A DNA stretch of 15,988 nucleotides, taken from NCBI GenBank assembly GCA_045589235.1, contig JAZNOR010000037.1, positions 1 through 15,988 of the forward strand. The letters are read 5' to 3'. This DNA is from RGIG7332 sp045589235 (GTDB lineage Bacteria; Bacillota; Clostridia; Oscillospirales; JAAYXM01). The position numbers were made by a program, and so were the translations under genes. The first letter of the stretch is position 1; each line of letters opens with the position of its first letter. Under the pieces are notes generated by a model. It ran no database searches, was not told where the DNA came from, and worked only from the letters and a program-made list of their open reading frames with translations. Positions 6,497-13,357 of this stretch are shown here, in pieces.

Positions 6497-6877
6497 TTAA
6501 GCCTCACCTCCGTAGGCATCGCCTATATCTTCACAGAAGTAATTTTTAGCTTGGGCAAGCGTATTTTCAAAGCGTGTTCTGTATATATTCGCGCGCTCAA
6601 AATCAAGCTCATCCTGATAGAAAATACTCGCAAGGCCCTGTGGAATTGCCACTTCCGTAAAGATTTCATCGAGCTTAACCTCATCGGTCAATTCCGAAAT
6701 TGAAAGAGATTTAAGCTCCTTTTCACCGCGCGCACGGTTTCTCGAATTCTGCACGGGAATGCACTCGGCGATAAGCGCGTTTATAAGCTCGGATGCATGG
6801 GTAAAAAAGGCTTTATCCTCGCCCGGTTTTTCCATAAGGTATGAAAGAGAGCGCTTAAGTATCTTTTCACCTGTCAT
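6497..6877 (-). CDS. Head-tail connector/adaptor-like phage protein
   Basis: 126 aa, mainly alpha-helical. It contains a long helical run (MTGEKILKRSLSYLMEKPGE to ECIPVQNSRN) and a C-terminal helix pair (DFERANIYRTRFENTLAQAK) as seen in gp6-like connector proteins that complete the portal vertex. Start taken at 6877, where AAAGGAGG precedes ATG by 7 nt; the longer reading frame begins in repeat DNA. It is followed without gap by the 617-aa tail gene, so the two are translationally linked. It is separated from the capsid gene by a terminator and REP-like repeats. Function inferred from gene order and fold impression. Confidence 0.65.
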   Translation of the reverse strand: MTGEKILKRSLSYLMEKPGEDKAFFTHASELINALIAECIPVQNSRNRARGEKELKSLSISELTDEVKLDEIFTEVAIPQGLASIFYQDELDFERANIYRTRFENTLAQAKNYFCEDIGDAYGGEA

Positions 6878-6901
6878 ATTGTTCCTCCTTTTTTGTTTTT
6901 C

Positions 6902-6924
6902 GGGCGTGCATTGCACGCCCCTAC
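6902..6924. repeat. REP-like palindrome 2
   Basis: GGGCGTGCA-T-TGCACGCCC (6902-6920) followed by CCTACG and then TTTGATTGG, matching the copy at 3332 including the right flank. It lies between the capsid terminator and the connector gene. Confidence 0.85.
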
Positions 6925-6969
6925 GTTTGATTGGTGGGGTGCGTTAATTGGTGTTGTGCGTGGTTTCGG

Positions 6970-7058
6970 ACGGGAACAGAGACCCGCCCCTACGTTTTTA
7001 AAACCACGACCTTATAGTAGGGGCGAGCACTGCTCGCCCGTTGGAAGTGCGCCCCTAC
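6970..7058. repeat. REP-like palindrome 3 with degenerate neighbours
   Basis: The palindrome GGGCGAGCA-C-TGCTCGCCC (7021-7039) is preceded by GTAG. A right half-site GCGCCCCTAC (7049-7058) follows, and an imperfect GACGGGAA...CCCGCCCCTACG copy lies at 6970-6993. Confidence 0.75.
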
Positions 7059-7062
7059 AGTG

Positions 7063-7089
7063 AGAAAAAGGTGGGTTTTAGCCCACCTT
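7063..7089 (-). terminator. Intrinsic terminator after the capsid gene
   Basis: AAGGTGGG (7068-7075) pairs with CCCACCTT (7082-7089). In the leftward direction it is followed by TTTTTCTC. It could set a high capsid-to-tail expression ratio if termination is partial, because no promoter was found between here and the connector gene. Confidence 0.7.
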
Positions 7090-7103
7090 CCCCTCCTTAA
7101 TTA

Positions 7104-8147
7104 TTAAAGTGTTTTCTCAACTACTTCTGAACGGTATGCATCATCTGCAAATGAATATGCGCGGATGAGTGTACCCTCCTCGGTTACATCCGCCTGATTG
7201 CCGACCTTTGCTGACTTTGAATAACGCGGGTCTGAACCGTCGGTTGTGTACTTGATCTGAGCATCCTCTTTTGATGTTATCTTACCTGTTGCATCAATTG
7301 TTACCGCAGTAAGGCTGTTTACCTTTGATGAATCAACCTCGACGTAAACGCCGTTACACTTTGCGCCGAACACAAAGAGGTCATAGTACTGTCTGCCCTC
7401 TAAGAGATTACCGGAGATGCCCGGCGGGTCGCGGTGGAGCTTGGTGTCGTTTAATTTCACCGGTGCGCACGCTGCCGACTTGTGAACGATCATAAAGTTA
7501 ACGCCCTGCGGCCAACGTGAGTTCGGAACCTTAACGACTACCATTCCGTCGTAAGTGCCTACCTGACCCTTTGAAAGCGACTTGTTGATAAGCGCATCGC
7601 AGCGCATAAACTCCTCACTTGTACGGAGCATTGCATAGGTTTCCGGATTTAAGTATAAAACTCTGTCTTCTGCCGGAACCTCGGCGTTATCCATAAAGGT
7701 TGTACCCTTTGTAATGCGGCTGCAGATATTTTCTCTGGTGAGTGCTTCGCCTAATTCAAGCTTGCCTGCCTCATGTGCTAGCTTATTGAAGCAGTAGGTG
7801 TCCATAAGCGGAACCGCCTGCTCGGCAATCTGAAGCGAGAGCATCTTGCCTGCTTCCTTAACGCCACTCTGGTCTGAGTAGTTACCCTTGTCGATTGTCA
7901 TACAGAACGACTTGTCCTGTGTGAGCATCATTTCCTGAACTACATCCTGCATCTCGTTAGGCTCACCGTAACGGCTTGTGCCTGAACGGGTGTAATTTCC
8001 CATCGGCACGGTGATTGGTGTTACAACCTTTACCGTTTTAACACCGGAGAAGTCGTAGTTTGATGAAAGATGTGTATGAATTAAGCTCTCGCGCTTAAAT
8101 TCTGTTTGAATCTGTTTTGAATACTTTGCATGTAAATCAATTGCCAT
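7104..8147 (-). CDS. Major capsid protein with a C-terminal chitobiase-type domain
   Basis: 347 aa. Residues ~1-275 read like an HK97-fold major capsid protein: an N-arm with helix (KYSKQIQTEFKRESL), a long spine helix (KMLSLQIAEQAVPLMDTYCF), the DNAEVPAEDRVLYLNPETYA loop region and KGQVGTYDGMVVVKVP, all familiar in Firmicutes capsid proteins. Residues ~275-347 look like a chitobiase/beta-hexosaminidase C-terminal Ig-like domain: KYTTDGSDPRYS ... GTLIRAYSF.D. .RS.V. Such domains are often surface decoration or binding modules. Start ATG at 8147 has AGGAGG about 11 nt upstream. It follows the scaffold-like gene, interrupted by the 466-bp insertion, and ends at a terminator. Confidence 0.85.
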   Translation of the reverse strand: MAIDLHAKYSKQIQTEFKRESLIHTHLSSNYDFSGVKTVKVVTPITVPMGNYTRSGTSRYGEPNEMQDVVQEMMLTQDKSFCMTIDKGNYSDQSGVKEAGKMLSLQIAEQAVPLMDTYCFNKLAHEAGKLELGEALTRENICSRITKGTTFMDNAEVPAEDRVLYLNPETYAMLRTSEEFMRCDALINKSLSKGQVGTYDGMVVVKVPNSRWPQGVNFMIVHKSAACAPVKLNDTKLHRDPPGISGNLLEGRQYYDLFVFGAKCNGVYVEVDSSKVNSLTAVTIDATGKITSKEDAQIKYTTDGSDPRYSKSAKVGNQADVTEEGTLIRAYSFADDAYRSEVVEKTL

Positions 8148-8181
8148 AATTTATATTTCCTCCTAAAGTTTTAAAATTTTT

Positions 8182-8222
8182 ATGCGCCTGCCTTCACGGG
8201 GATTGCGCCCCGACGCATTTTT
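8182..8222. other. Hairpin between insertion and capsid gene
   Basis: ATGCG (8182-8186) pairs with CGCAT (8214-8218), enclosing CGGGG/CCCCG (8197-8201 with 8208-8212). On the + strand a T run follows; leftward the run is weaker. It may be the original scaffold-capsid attenuator. Confidence 0.4.
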
Positions 8223-8275
8223 TATTTTTTAATATTTTGCGCCGTAGAAGCCCTCAAGGAACTTATCAACGCTTT
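8220..8275. repeat. 56-bp direct repeat, left copy
   Basis: Identical over 56 bp to 8742-8797. It carries the last ~13 codons and stop of the scaffold-like gene plus AT-rich DNA beyond it. This copy is detached from its gene. Confidence 0.9.
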
Positions 8276-8741
8276 TACTCTCCACAGAAGCGTTATCGCA
8301 AGTTAGATAAAATAATTAGCTTATCTGTCTTCGACGACCCACTTTTGATTGCAAAAGTGGGCAAAACGCGGGGGAAACGATAGGAGCGCTGCCTGTGGCA
8401 GATGCAGCGACTTGAGTGCGTGGCAGTGGTCGACAAAATCGAGGATTAGCTTTAATCACGATGATTTTGTCGGGTACCACAACAGGGGTTCCTATATTTA
8501 TCCCCCAGCTTCTCGCTGCGGCTCGGTCACGGTTTGAATCTGACAGTCCACCGGACTGTCATTCACCACCAAACAGCCACTTCGTTACCCACAGCGACCC
8601 AAAGGGCTCCCGCCCTTTGGAAGCTCCTTTCCGCAACTGCTTCCTTCGTTGTGAGTTTCTCATACAGTATCATCTTCAAGAAGCCTTTAGTTTGTTATCT
8701 GTTTTAATTTTCCTGCTTCTTTCGCTGATACTGCAATCGGG
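8276..8741 (-). mobile_element. Hairpin-rich noncoding insertion, candidate structured RNA or nonautonomous element
   Basis: 466 bp with no convincing gene on either strand, bounded by a perfect 56-bp direct repeat. Stems seen: 8665-8672 with 8726-8733 enclosing 8678-8684 with 8715-8721; 8599-8607 with 8612-8620; 8542-8549 with 8553-8560; 8431-8440 with 8463-8472; 8389-8393 with 8397-8401; and a 10-bp hairpin (CCCACTTTTG/CAAAAGTGGG) at 8339-8362. The part at 8365-8500 recurs at 3000-3135 with stem-preserving base changes. This suggests selection for structure. Possible relatives are guide-type RNAs of IS605/ISC-like elements or other large bacterial structured RNAs; I cannot assign one. It is oriented by the 3000-3135 copy. 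Confidence 0.6.
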
Positions 8742-8797
8742 TTTTATTTTTTAATATTTTGCGCCGTAGAAGCCCTCAAGGAACTTATCAACGCTTT
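8742..8797. repeat. 56-bp direct repeat, right copy
   Basis: Identical to 8220-8275, here in its native place as the 3' end of the scaffold-like gene. Confidence 0.9.
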
Positions 8798-9212
8798 CTG
8801 CTGCTACATCGCTCTTTGCACTGCCGAGTGTACTCATGTGATTTTCCTTATCGCGGAGCTTTTCTTTAAGTTTTGCGATTAAAAGCTTCTGATATGCCTC
8901 GGTCGGAGTAATGCCTGAATTTAAATTCGTAAAGAAATCAGAATCCAATTCCTCTGCATTCATTTCAGGATACTCGTTTAAAAGGTGTGTGAAACGAGCT
9001 CGTGCGTGGTCGCAATCCTCGTTTAATGTCTCAATGCACTCCTCAAACGGAATCCCCTCGCGCTCGGAAAGTCGCTCGAGTGCCGCGCGCAAACGTGCGC
9101 CGTCATCCTCTTTTCCTGCATACTCAAGTGCCTTTACGATTAAAGCCTTCGCTTCTTCAATCGGTATTTCTTTTTCTTCACCGCCGAAATTAACGGTAAT
9201 TGTTTCTTCCAT
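8751..9212 (-). CDS. Phage scaffold-like protein
   Basis: 153 aa, acidic, mostly helical with Glu/Lys-rich segments (EEKEIPIEEAKALIVKALEY, AKLKEKLRDKE). It ends in a short charged-hydrophobic C-terminus (VDKFLEGFYGAKY), where scaffolds usually touch the capsid protein. Position between portal and capsid is the standard place for a scaffold. The short size is normal for scaffold proteins of small Firmicutes phages. Start ATG at 9212 with AAGGAGGAG upstream, and 20-odd bp from the portal stop. Its last 13 codons are duplicated at 8220-8275 by the insertion. The toxin-like protein contains a similar KLFLEGFYS stretch near residue 52, possibly a coincidence or a shared capsid-binding peptide. Confidence 0.75.
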   Translation of the reverse strand: MEETITVNFGGEEKEIPIEEAKALIVKALEYAGKEDDGARLRAALERLSEREGIPFEECIETLNEDCDHARARFTHLLNEYPEMNAEELDSDFFTNLNSGITPTEAYQKLLIAKLKEKLRDKENHMSTLGSAKSDVAAESVDKFLEGFYGAKY

Positions 9213-9234
9213 TTTATCTCCTCCTTGTTATTTG

Positions 9235-10740
9235 TTACACTGGTTGTACAGGCGGCATCTCTGCTGCCGCCTCTGCGCGTTCATTAAGCTTTGCAATAAG
9301 CTTTGCCTTGCCGTGGATATATCGCTCGGGCACGCTCTCGAGGTAAGTTACCGCATCGGTAATAATACCGCGCGTGAATAAGTTATCAAGCGTTTGCATC
9401 TGCATAAGCTCAGACCAATAGGTAGCCGCGCCGATATCAACGCGCATTCGCATTTCGGAATCCGAAATATTAGCAAAATCAATGCTTACACACTCATTAT
9501 CAACACATACCTCACGGATTCCGTAGTGTGCGCGCATTATATCCACAATGATTTTAACGTAGTCCTCGGTAAAGCGATAGAACGCAAGTCTTTGCAGTTC
9601 AAGCGGCATTGCAGATGCCTTCTGCGTTGCGATAATCGCCGAGGTGTTGTTCGGGGCGACGTTACCGAGTGCCGCATCTGATGCGCCCATAAATTCAAGC
9701 GTTTTCTGAATTAAATTCTCGATAAGCTGAAGCACCTGCGCCGACATATCTGGTGCACGAAATCCCGTTGCAACCGCATCGTTCGGGTTGCCGTGTGTTC
9801 CGATCGCCTGACCCACCTTGTTTGACCACGCATCAATTTTTGATGCATCGTAGATAATCTTCGGAAACGCCATCGTCTTAACGTGGTGGATTGCCATTGC
9901 AAAGAGCTGATTTATCGCAATCTGGTTCGGTATCATCGCACCTATTGCGGAGTTTCCGCGGCAAGAGTTTTTAATCTTCTCCCACGGCAGAATTGCCACG
10001 GGGTAGCGCGTATAATTCGTTTCAAATTTTCCGCGCAGAAGAAGATTTTTGGTTGACTTTGCTGCGTAAATTTTCCCGTTCTCGCGCCATAATTTTAAAA
10101 GAACCGTAACGCGCTCCGAACCCGAATATCCTCGCACATCATAGCAATTTTCATCCTCATCGGGCACAATGGATGCAAGAGTTTCCTCGTTAAATCCAAG
10201 CCTCCTTGCTTCATCACGCACCGAATCAAGTGTCTTCGCCGCCGAAATTATAATATACGGCTGGGCATTTATATCCGCACTCGCGGTATTCCCGAAATGC
10301 ACGTTTGATGCCTCAATAACCTCCGCTGCAACACAGCGTGTTTCCGGATCATAGTAGAAATAGATTGCACCGTCGCCGTCTACCGCCGCATCACGCAGTG
10401 CATCGCGTGAGAGCGATTTTAAATCTGCCTCTTCGATAACGCGCTCAACCTCATAATTGAGTGCCTTTGCATACATTTCGCTCTCATCACTCTTCTTAAA
10501 CGGCGTAAACTGTGCTGCAACATCGTCTGCAACCACCATCGAAATGAAGTAGCTCACCACTCGCTTTAAAACATTGATTACCGGCTTTGCAAGGTCAGGT
10601 GCGTTTAGCCCCTCCCACTGCTTGCCTATATAAAAATTCTCATTCTTGCGGATTGTATCATACAAATCAAGCTCCGAGTTGTATTGCACACCCTTGCGGT
10701 ACTCCTTCCAGATACTTTCCGCGTCCATCTTCTTTCTCAT
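9235..10740 (-). CDS. Phage portal protein
   Basis: 501 aa. Forms the dodecameric ring at the packaging vertex. The N-terminal region NENFYIGKQWEGLNAPDLAK, followed by PVINVLKRVVSYFISMVVAD, is typical of P22/SPP1-type portals. The central stem/clip region contains PNQIAINQLFAMAIHHVKTM, and the crown-like C-terminal part has SAIIATQKASAMPLELQRLA and is mostly helical. Length is in the normal range (430-550 aa). Start ATG at 10740 with AAAGGGAG upstream, overlapping the end of the 59-aa membrane peptide gene (3-nt gap); an alternative ATG lies 4 codons in. It ends with MPPVQPV. Context between terminase and scaffold confirms the call. Confidence 0.9.
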   Translation of the reverse strand: MRKKMDAESIWKEYRKGVQYNSELDLYDTIRKNENFYIGKQWEGLNAPDLAKPVINVLKRVVSYFISMVVADDVAAQFTPFKKSDESEMYAKALNYEVERVIEEADLKSLSRDALRDAAVDGDGAIYFYYDPETRCVAAEVIEASNVHFGNTASADINAQPYIIISAAKTLDSVRDEARRLGFNEETLASIVPDEDENCYDVRGYSGSERVTVLLKLWRENGKIYAAKSTKNLLLRGKFETNYTRYPVAILPWEKIKNSCRGNSAIGAMIPNQIAINQLFAMAIHHVKTMAFPKIIYDASKIDAWSNKVGQAIGTHGNPNDAVATGFRAPDMSAQVLQLIENLIQKTLEFMGASDAALGNVAPNNTSAIIATQKASAMPLELQRLAFYRFTEDYVKIIVDIMRAHYGIREVCVDNECVSIDFANISDSEMRMRVDIGAATYWSELMQMQTLDNLFTRGIITDAVTYLESVPERYIHGKAKLIAKLNERAEAAAEMPPVQPV

Positions 10741-10743
10741 ACA

Positions 10744-10923
10744 CTACTCCCTTTCGTTGCCGTCGTAGTTTAAAAAGCTAACCCACTGACGCTCCAATTT
10801 TTCATTGCGCACTACCTCAGTCTCAGACTCCTCCGCCTTATAGCACAGCGCCACTCCTGCGCCGGAGACAAAGCCGAGGGCTGCAATCAGTAAAATTATA
10901 AAAATAAAAATTCCGTTTGACAT
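10744..10923 (-). CDS. Small membrane peptide between terminase and portal
   Basis: 59 aa with a strong AAGGAGA ribosome binding site 6 nt ahead of ATG at 10923. An N-terminal membrane segment (IFIFIILLIAALGFVSGAGV, residues 5-24) is followed by a polar, acidic tail ending in NYDGNERE. The stop is 3 bp before the portal start, so translation is probably coupled. No known family. Its place inside the structural operon is unusual for a membrane peptide; a role in lysis, superinfection exclusion or membrane attachment of virion assembly is possible but unproven. Confidence 0.7.
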   Translation of the reverse strand: MSNGIFIFIILLIAALGFVSGAGVALCYKAEESETEVVRNEKLERQWVSFLNYDGNERE

Positions 10924-10972
10924 AACTTTCTCCTTTTCAATTATTTAAATCGCAACCTTTTGCCAAAAAAAA

Positions 10973-12274
10973 TTATATGCCGTAGCTTAAAAATTCATCG
11001 ACCTCGCGGTCAAAGTTTTCTCCCCTTGCAGCACCTGCTCTCGGCCGCCCTGCGACGAAATAGCGGATTGCATCGGGTGCATGGGTAAGTTCGTGCGGCT
11101 CTTTCGCCACATCGTTTGGGTTTAATTTATCAACACACAGCGCCGGTAAGGTGCGAATTAAATTTACGCAGGTGTTAAAAATGCGAAGTCGCGGGCTTCT
11201 CTCCCCGAATTCATTTTTGCGCGGTGCTAACCACTCGCGTAGTGCCAGCCAGCCGTTTTTGCGGTCGTTTTCTGCCCTTTGCACCGGAACTCCGCACTCG
11301 GAGAAGATTTGCGCGGCACTTTTGCCCGTATCCTGTCGCCTGTTCCATAAATCGGGCGGTGCAAAGTATGCGTATGTATCGTCATCCAGCTCGGAAATCG
11401 CCTTTGCCGCTTCGGATATGATAAGACCGCTTTTATAAATTTCGCGGTATACGTAGGCGTTTCCCGCCTCGTCAACCGCAATCCAGTAACCGGCGAGCAT
11501 ATCAAGACCGTAGTCCATTGTAAAATACCGCCGCCAGCTCTTTGGAATTTCAAACGGTGCAATTACGTGGCTTTCACGGTCCCACTCCGTGAAAAACTGC
11601 CCCTCAAATATGTCCCAGTCGCCGTTTAGGAGCGCGCGTCGTTCGCGCTTCGGAAGTGCCTTAAGGCGCTTTACATAATCGGGGTCGGACTGCATTAAAA
11701 ACGTGTTGTCCGTGACACGTGCAGGTAAATATAAGCGCCCGTTTTGCTCCACATCAGGGATTGCGCCGTCGATAAATCGCGCCTTTACCCATGCATGCCC
11801 GACTCCGCCGGGATTGGTTGTGGATTTCACCGCCTTCGGAAATTCATTAACACCGCGTATTCGCGACATCAGGTAGCGATACATAAACTCGGTAAAATGC
11901 GTAAGCTCGTCAAAACGTATAACATCATACTCCGCGGATTGGTATTTGTATACGTCGTCCTCCGCGTGGCAATGCCCGAAATCTATAGTCGACCCGTTTG
12001 TGAATTTCCCCGTATACTTCGACGCGTTATATGTAAATATCTCGCGCGGATAAATCGCCTGTGCCACTCTGATAAGGCTCTTTTCCAGCTCAGGATATGT
12101 GCGGCGCAAGATAAGCTGACGGCTACGCGGATATCTGATTGCATAAATCAGCGCATCCACCATCTGCGCATATGATTTACCGCCGCCTGCAGCACCGCCA
12201 AATAAAACTTCATCTGCCGATGTATTTATAAATTCCGCTTGCCGCTTTGTAATTTGCAAATCAAAAACACTCAT
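10973..12274 (-). CDS. terL: Terminase large subunit
   Basis: 433 aa packaging motor: ATPase plus RNase H-like nuclease. Walker A GGAAGGGKS at 26-34, Walker B VIRFDE at 118-123, and the coupling motif region VKSTTNPGGVGHAW follow in the usual order. The nuclease domain starts at about residue 247 with YFTMDYGLDM, and a later acidic residue is in HAPDAIRYF. Residue order and length match Terminase_6 (TerL C-terminal nuclease) families of Firmicutes phages. ATG at 12274 is preceded by GAAGGTGA. The gene ends about 50 bp before the membrane peptide gene. Both domains look intact, so packaging function may persist. Confidence 0.95.
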   Translation of the reverse strand: MSVFDLQITKRQAEFINTSADEVLFGGAAGGGKSYAQMVDALIYAIRYPRSRQLILRRTYPELEKSLIRVAQAIYPREIFTYNASKYTGKFTNGSTIDFGHCHAEDDVYKYQSAEYDVIRFDELTHFTEFMYRYLMSRIRGVNEFPKAVKSTTNPGGVGHAWVKARFIDGAIPDVEQNGRLYLPARVTDNTFLMQSDPDYVKRLKALPKRERRALLNGDWDIFEGQFFTEWDRESHVIAPFEIPKSWRRYFTMDYGLDMLAGYWIAVDEAGNAYVYREIYKSGLIISEAAKAISELDDDTYAYFAPPDLWNRRQDTGKSAAQIFSECGVPVQRAENDRKNGWLALREWLAPRKNEFGERSPRLRIFNTCVNLIRTLPALCVDKLNPNDVAKEPHELTHAPDAIRYFVAGRPRAGAARGENFDREVDEFLSYGI

Positions 12275-12277
12275 ATT

Positions 12278-12361
12278 TCACCTTCTTTCACCGTTTGATT
12301 CGTCGAAATACCCTTCGTAAAGCACCTCTTTGGCGTTTACCCCCAAAATGTTCCCATCCAT
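12278..12361 (-). CDS. Possible 27-aa leader peptide before terL
   Basis: A small frame, MDGNILGVNAKEVLYEGYFD and on to NGERR, ends 3 bp before the terL start. It lies in the same frame as the 65-aa gene upstream, and codons remain open back to that gene's stop at 12431-12433. It lacks a clear ribosome binding site. It may be a leader for translational coupling, a decayed gene end, or noise. Confidence 0.25.
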   Translation of the reverse strand: MDGNILGVNAKEVLYEGYFDESNGERR

Positions 12362-12430
12362 CTTCGACGTTTCTTTTGCATGCACGAAAATATTATTGTT
12401 TGCATAATCGCAACTTTCGTACAAAAAAAA

Positions 12431-12628
12431 TTATTCAATTACACTCACCCGAATTTCACAAGTTTTATCGCTCGCCTCAGAATCGGATAGCTCACGCAGA
12501 AATTTGGCAGCTGTTACGTCCCCGCCTGCTGCCCTGTCCGCGATTGCTCTCGCAATCTGCTCAGACTTGCTTCCCTCTCCGTTATCCTCACTTAAAACCT
12601 TTTCTATAACATCACTGATTCCAAGCAT
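12431..12628 (-). CDS. Small helical protein, candidate terminase small subunit
   Basis: 65 aa located directly before terL. The central part (SKSEQIARAIADRAAGGDVT, then AAKFLRELSDSE) resembles the short two-helix proteins that precede terminase genes in Firmicutes prophages, with the 'A..GD..A..FLREL' pattern. It lacks the usual C-terminal oligomerisation domain of a full small terminase, so it may be a reduced form or just an adaptor. The start ATG lies inside the end of the upstream gene (17-nt overlap), indicating coupling. The frame stays open after the stop for about 50 codons. Confidence 0.5.
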   Translation of the reverse strand: MLGISDVIEKVLSEDNGEGSKSEQIARAIADRAAGGDVTAAKFLRELSDSEASDKTCEIRVSVIE

Positions 12629-13130
12629 TCATTAGCCTTTCTCTGGCGAGGTTAACTTTTTCCTGCCAGTCCTGGTCTGCGGTACGCGCGCCAGTAGTAA
12701 TATCATATTTAGTTTCATTTTGTTTATTTTTATTTAGTTTATATAGTGTGTCAGGATGAGGTGTAAAAAGCTTTAACTCGTATATCGATGTCTGCTTTTT
12801 TTTACGCGGAATAACCGTTAAAAGCCCGTTTTCGCAAAGCTCTTCTCGTGCCCTTAGAATACTGGACTTTGAAAGGTTGCATCGAGGGATTATACTCGTG
12901 ACCGCCGGGGTGAATTGTTCTGCCCAGAAGCTGTGGTTCCAAAGATACATGAGCGCGTGCCATAAAGCTATGGCGTTGGCGGATAGCGGATTGCGCTCAA
13001 GCCATTCGTAAAACGCACAAATCTGGAACAGATAGTTAACTCGTAAGTTATCCAGTGAGACATCCCTCCTGTTAGACTTACGGGTGCGAGTGGCACAAAA
13101 CACCCGCCTTATTTTCCACAACACATCCAC
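12612..13130 (-). CDS. Phage helix-turn-helix replication or regulatory protein
   Basis: Up to 172 aa. The core FYEWLERNPLSANAIALWHALMYL followed by PRCNLSKSSILRAREELCENGLLTVIPRKKKQTSIYEL is a winged-helix pattern like DnaD/replication-initiator proteins in Firmicutes prophages. The C-terminal third is polar and Lys/Asn-rich. The GTG start at 13130 lies within DnaA-box-like DNA and has no good ribosome binding site. An AGGAGG at 13065-13070 suggests the true start lies near 13055, possibly a CTG in DVS-L-DNL; so the first ~25 residues are doubtful. The consensus promoter at 13300-13328 drives it. The gene overlaps the next one. Confidence 0.6.
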   Translation of the reverse strand: MDVLWKIRRVFCATRTRKSNRRDVSLDNLRVNYLFQICAFYEWLERNPLSANAIALWHALMYLWNHSFWAEQFTPAVTSIIPRCNLSKSSILRAREELCENGLLTVIPRKKKQTSIYELKLFTPHPDTLYKLNKNKQNETKYDITTGARTADQDWQEKVNLARERLMNAWNQ

Positions 13131-13154
13131 AGGTTATCAACAGCCTTTTCCACA
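13112..13154. promoter_or_regulatory. Cluster of DnaA-box-like sites, candidate origin
   Basis: TTTTCCACA (13112-13120), ACATCCACA (13123-13131), TTATCAACA (13134-13142) and TTTTCCACA (13146-13154) are all close to the TTATCCACA consensus, same orientation, within 43 bp. Next to a replication-like gene and direct repeats, they look like a phage origin, though none is a perfect box. Confidence 0.5.
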
Positions 13155-13162
13155 GCACAAGC

Positions 13163-13256
13163 AACATAAGCCATTAGTTTCTCTTGCACCGCAGATGAGA
13201 ACCCGAGCATCCCTTTTCCAGCGTAAGGAACATAAGCCATTAGTTTCTCTTACACC
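13163..13256. repeat. 28-bp direct repeat, iteron-like
   Basis: AACATAAGCCATTAGTTTCT and eight further bases occur at 13163-13190 and 13229-13256 (27 of 28 identical), 66 bp apart. Each is preceded by a CCTTTTCCA stretch, so the repeat unit may be about 50 bp. They may be binding sites for the helix-turn-helix protein. Confidence 0.7.
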
Positions 13257-13266
13257 AACAAAAGTG

Positions 13267-13302
13267 AATGTGATTCCTGCATCCGTGAAGTGTAATCACA
13301 TT
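13267..13302. promoter_or_regulatory. Inverted repeat, candidate operator for the leftward promoter
   Basis: AATGTGATT (13267-13275) and AATCACATT (13294-13302) are exact 9-bp inverted arms with an 18-bp spacer. The right arm overlaps the -10 at 13300. A repressor bound here would block the leftward phage promoter. Confidence 0.5.
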
Positions 13303-13328
13303 ATAGACCATAACCGAACATTTGTCAA
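13300..13328 (-). promoter_or_regulatory. Consensus leftward sigma-A promoter
   Basis: Reading leftward: TTGACA (13328-13323), a 17-nt spacer, TATAAT (13305-13300). Both hexamers are perfect consensus, giving a strong promoter for the leftward phage transcript. Confidence 0.8.
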
Positions 13329-13357
13329 GTGTTTTTGAATTTGTTTCACAAAAAAAC

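Noticed and set aside
8276..8741. Group II or group I intron
   Set aside because: I could not find a domain V-like hairpin or group I core, and the insertion lies between genes and not within one.
8416..8754. 112-aa frame on the + strand
   Set aside because: It runs through the hairpin-rich insertion and repeat DNA, opposite to surrounding genes, without ribosome binding site or familiar residues.
11744..12175. 143-aa + strand frame opposite terL
   Set aside because: Antisense shadow of a gene with clear Walker motifs.
13084..13338. 84-aa frame with repeated HKPLVSL
   Set aside because: The protein repeat is just the 28-bp DNA direct repeat read in one frame; the region holds promoters and operators.
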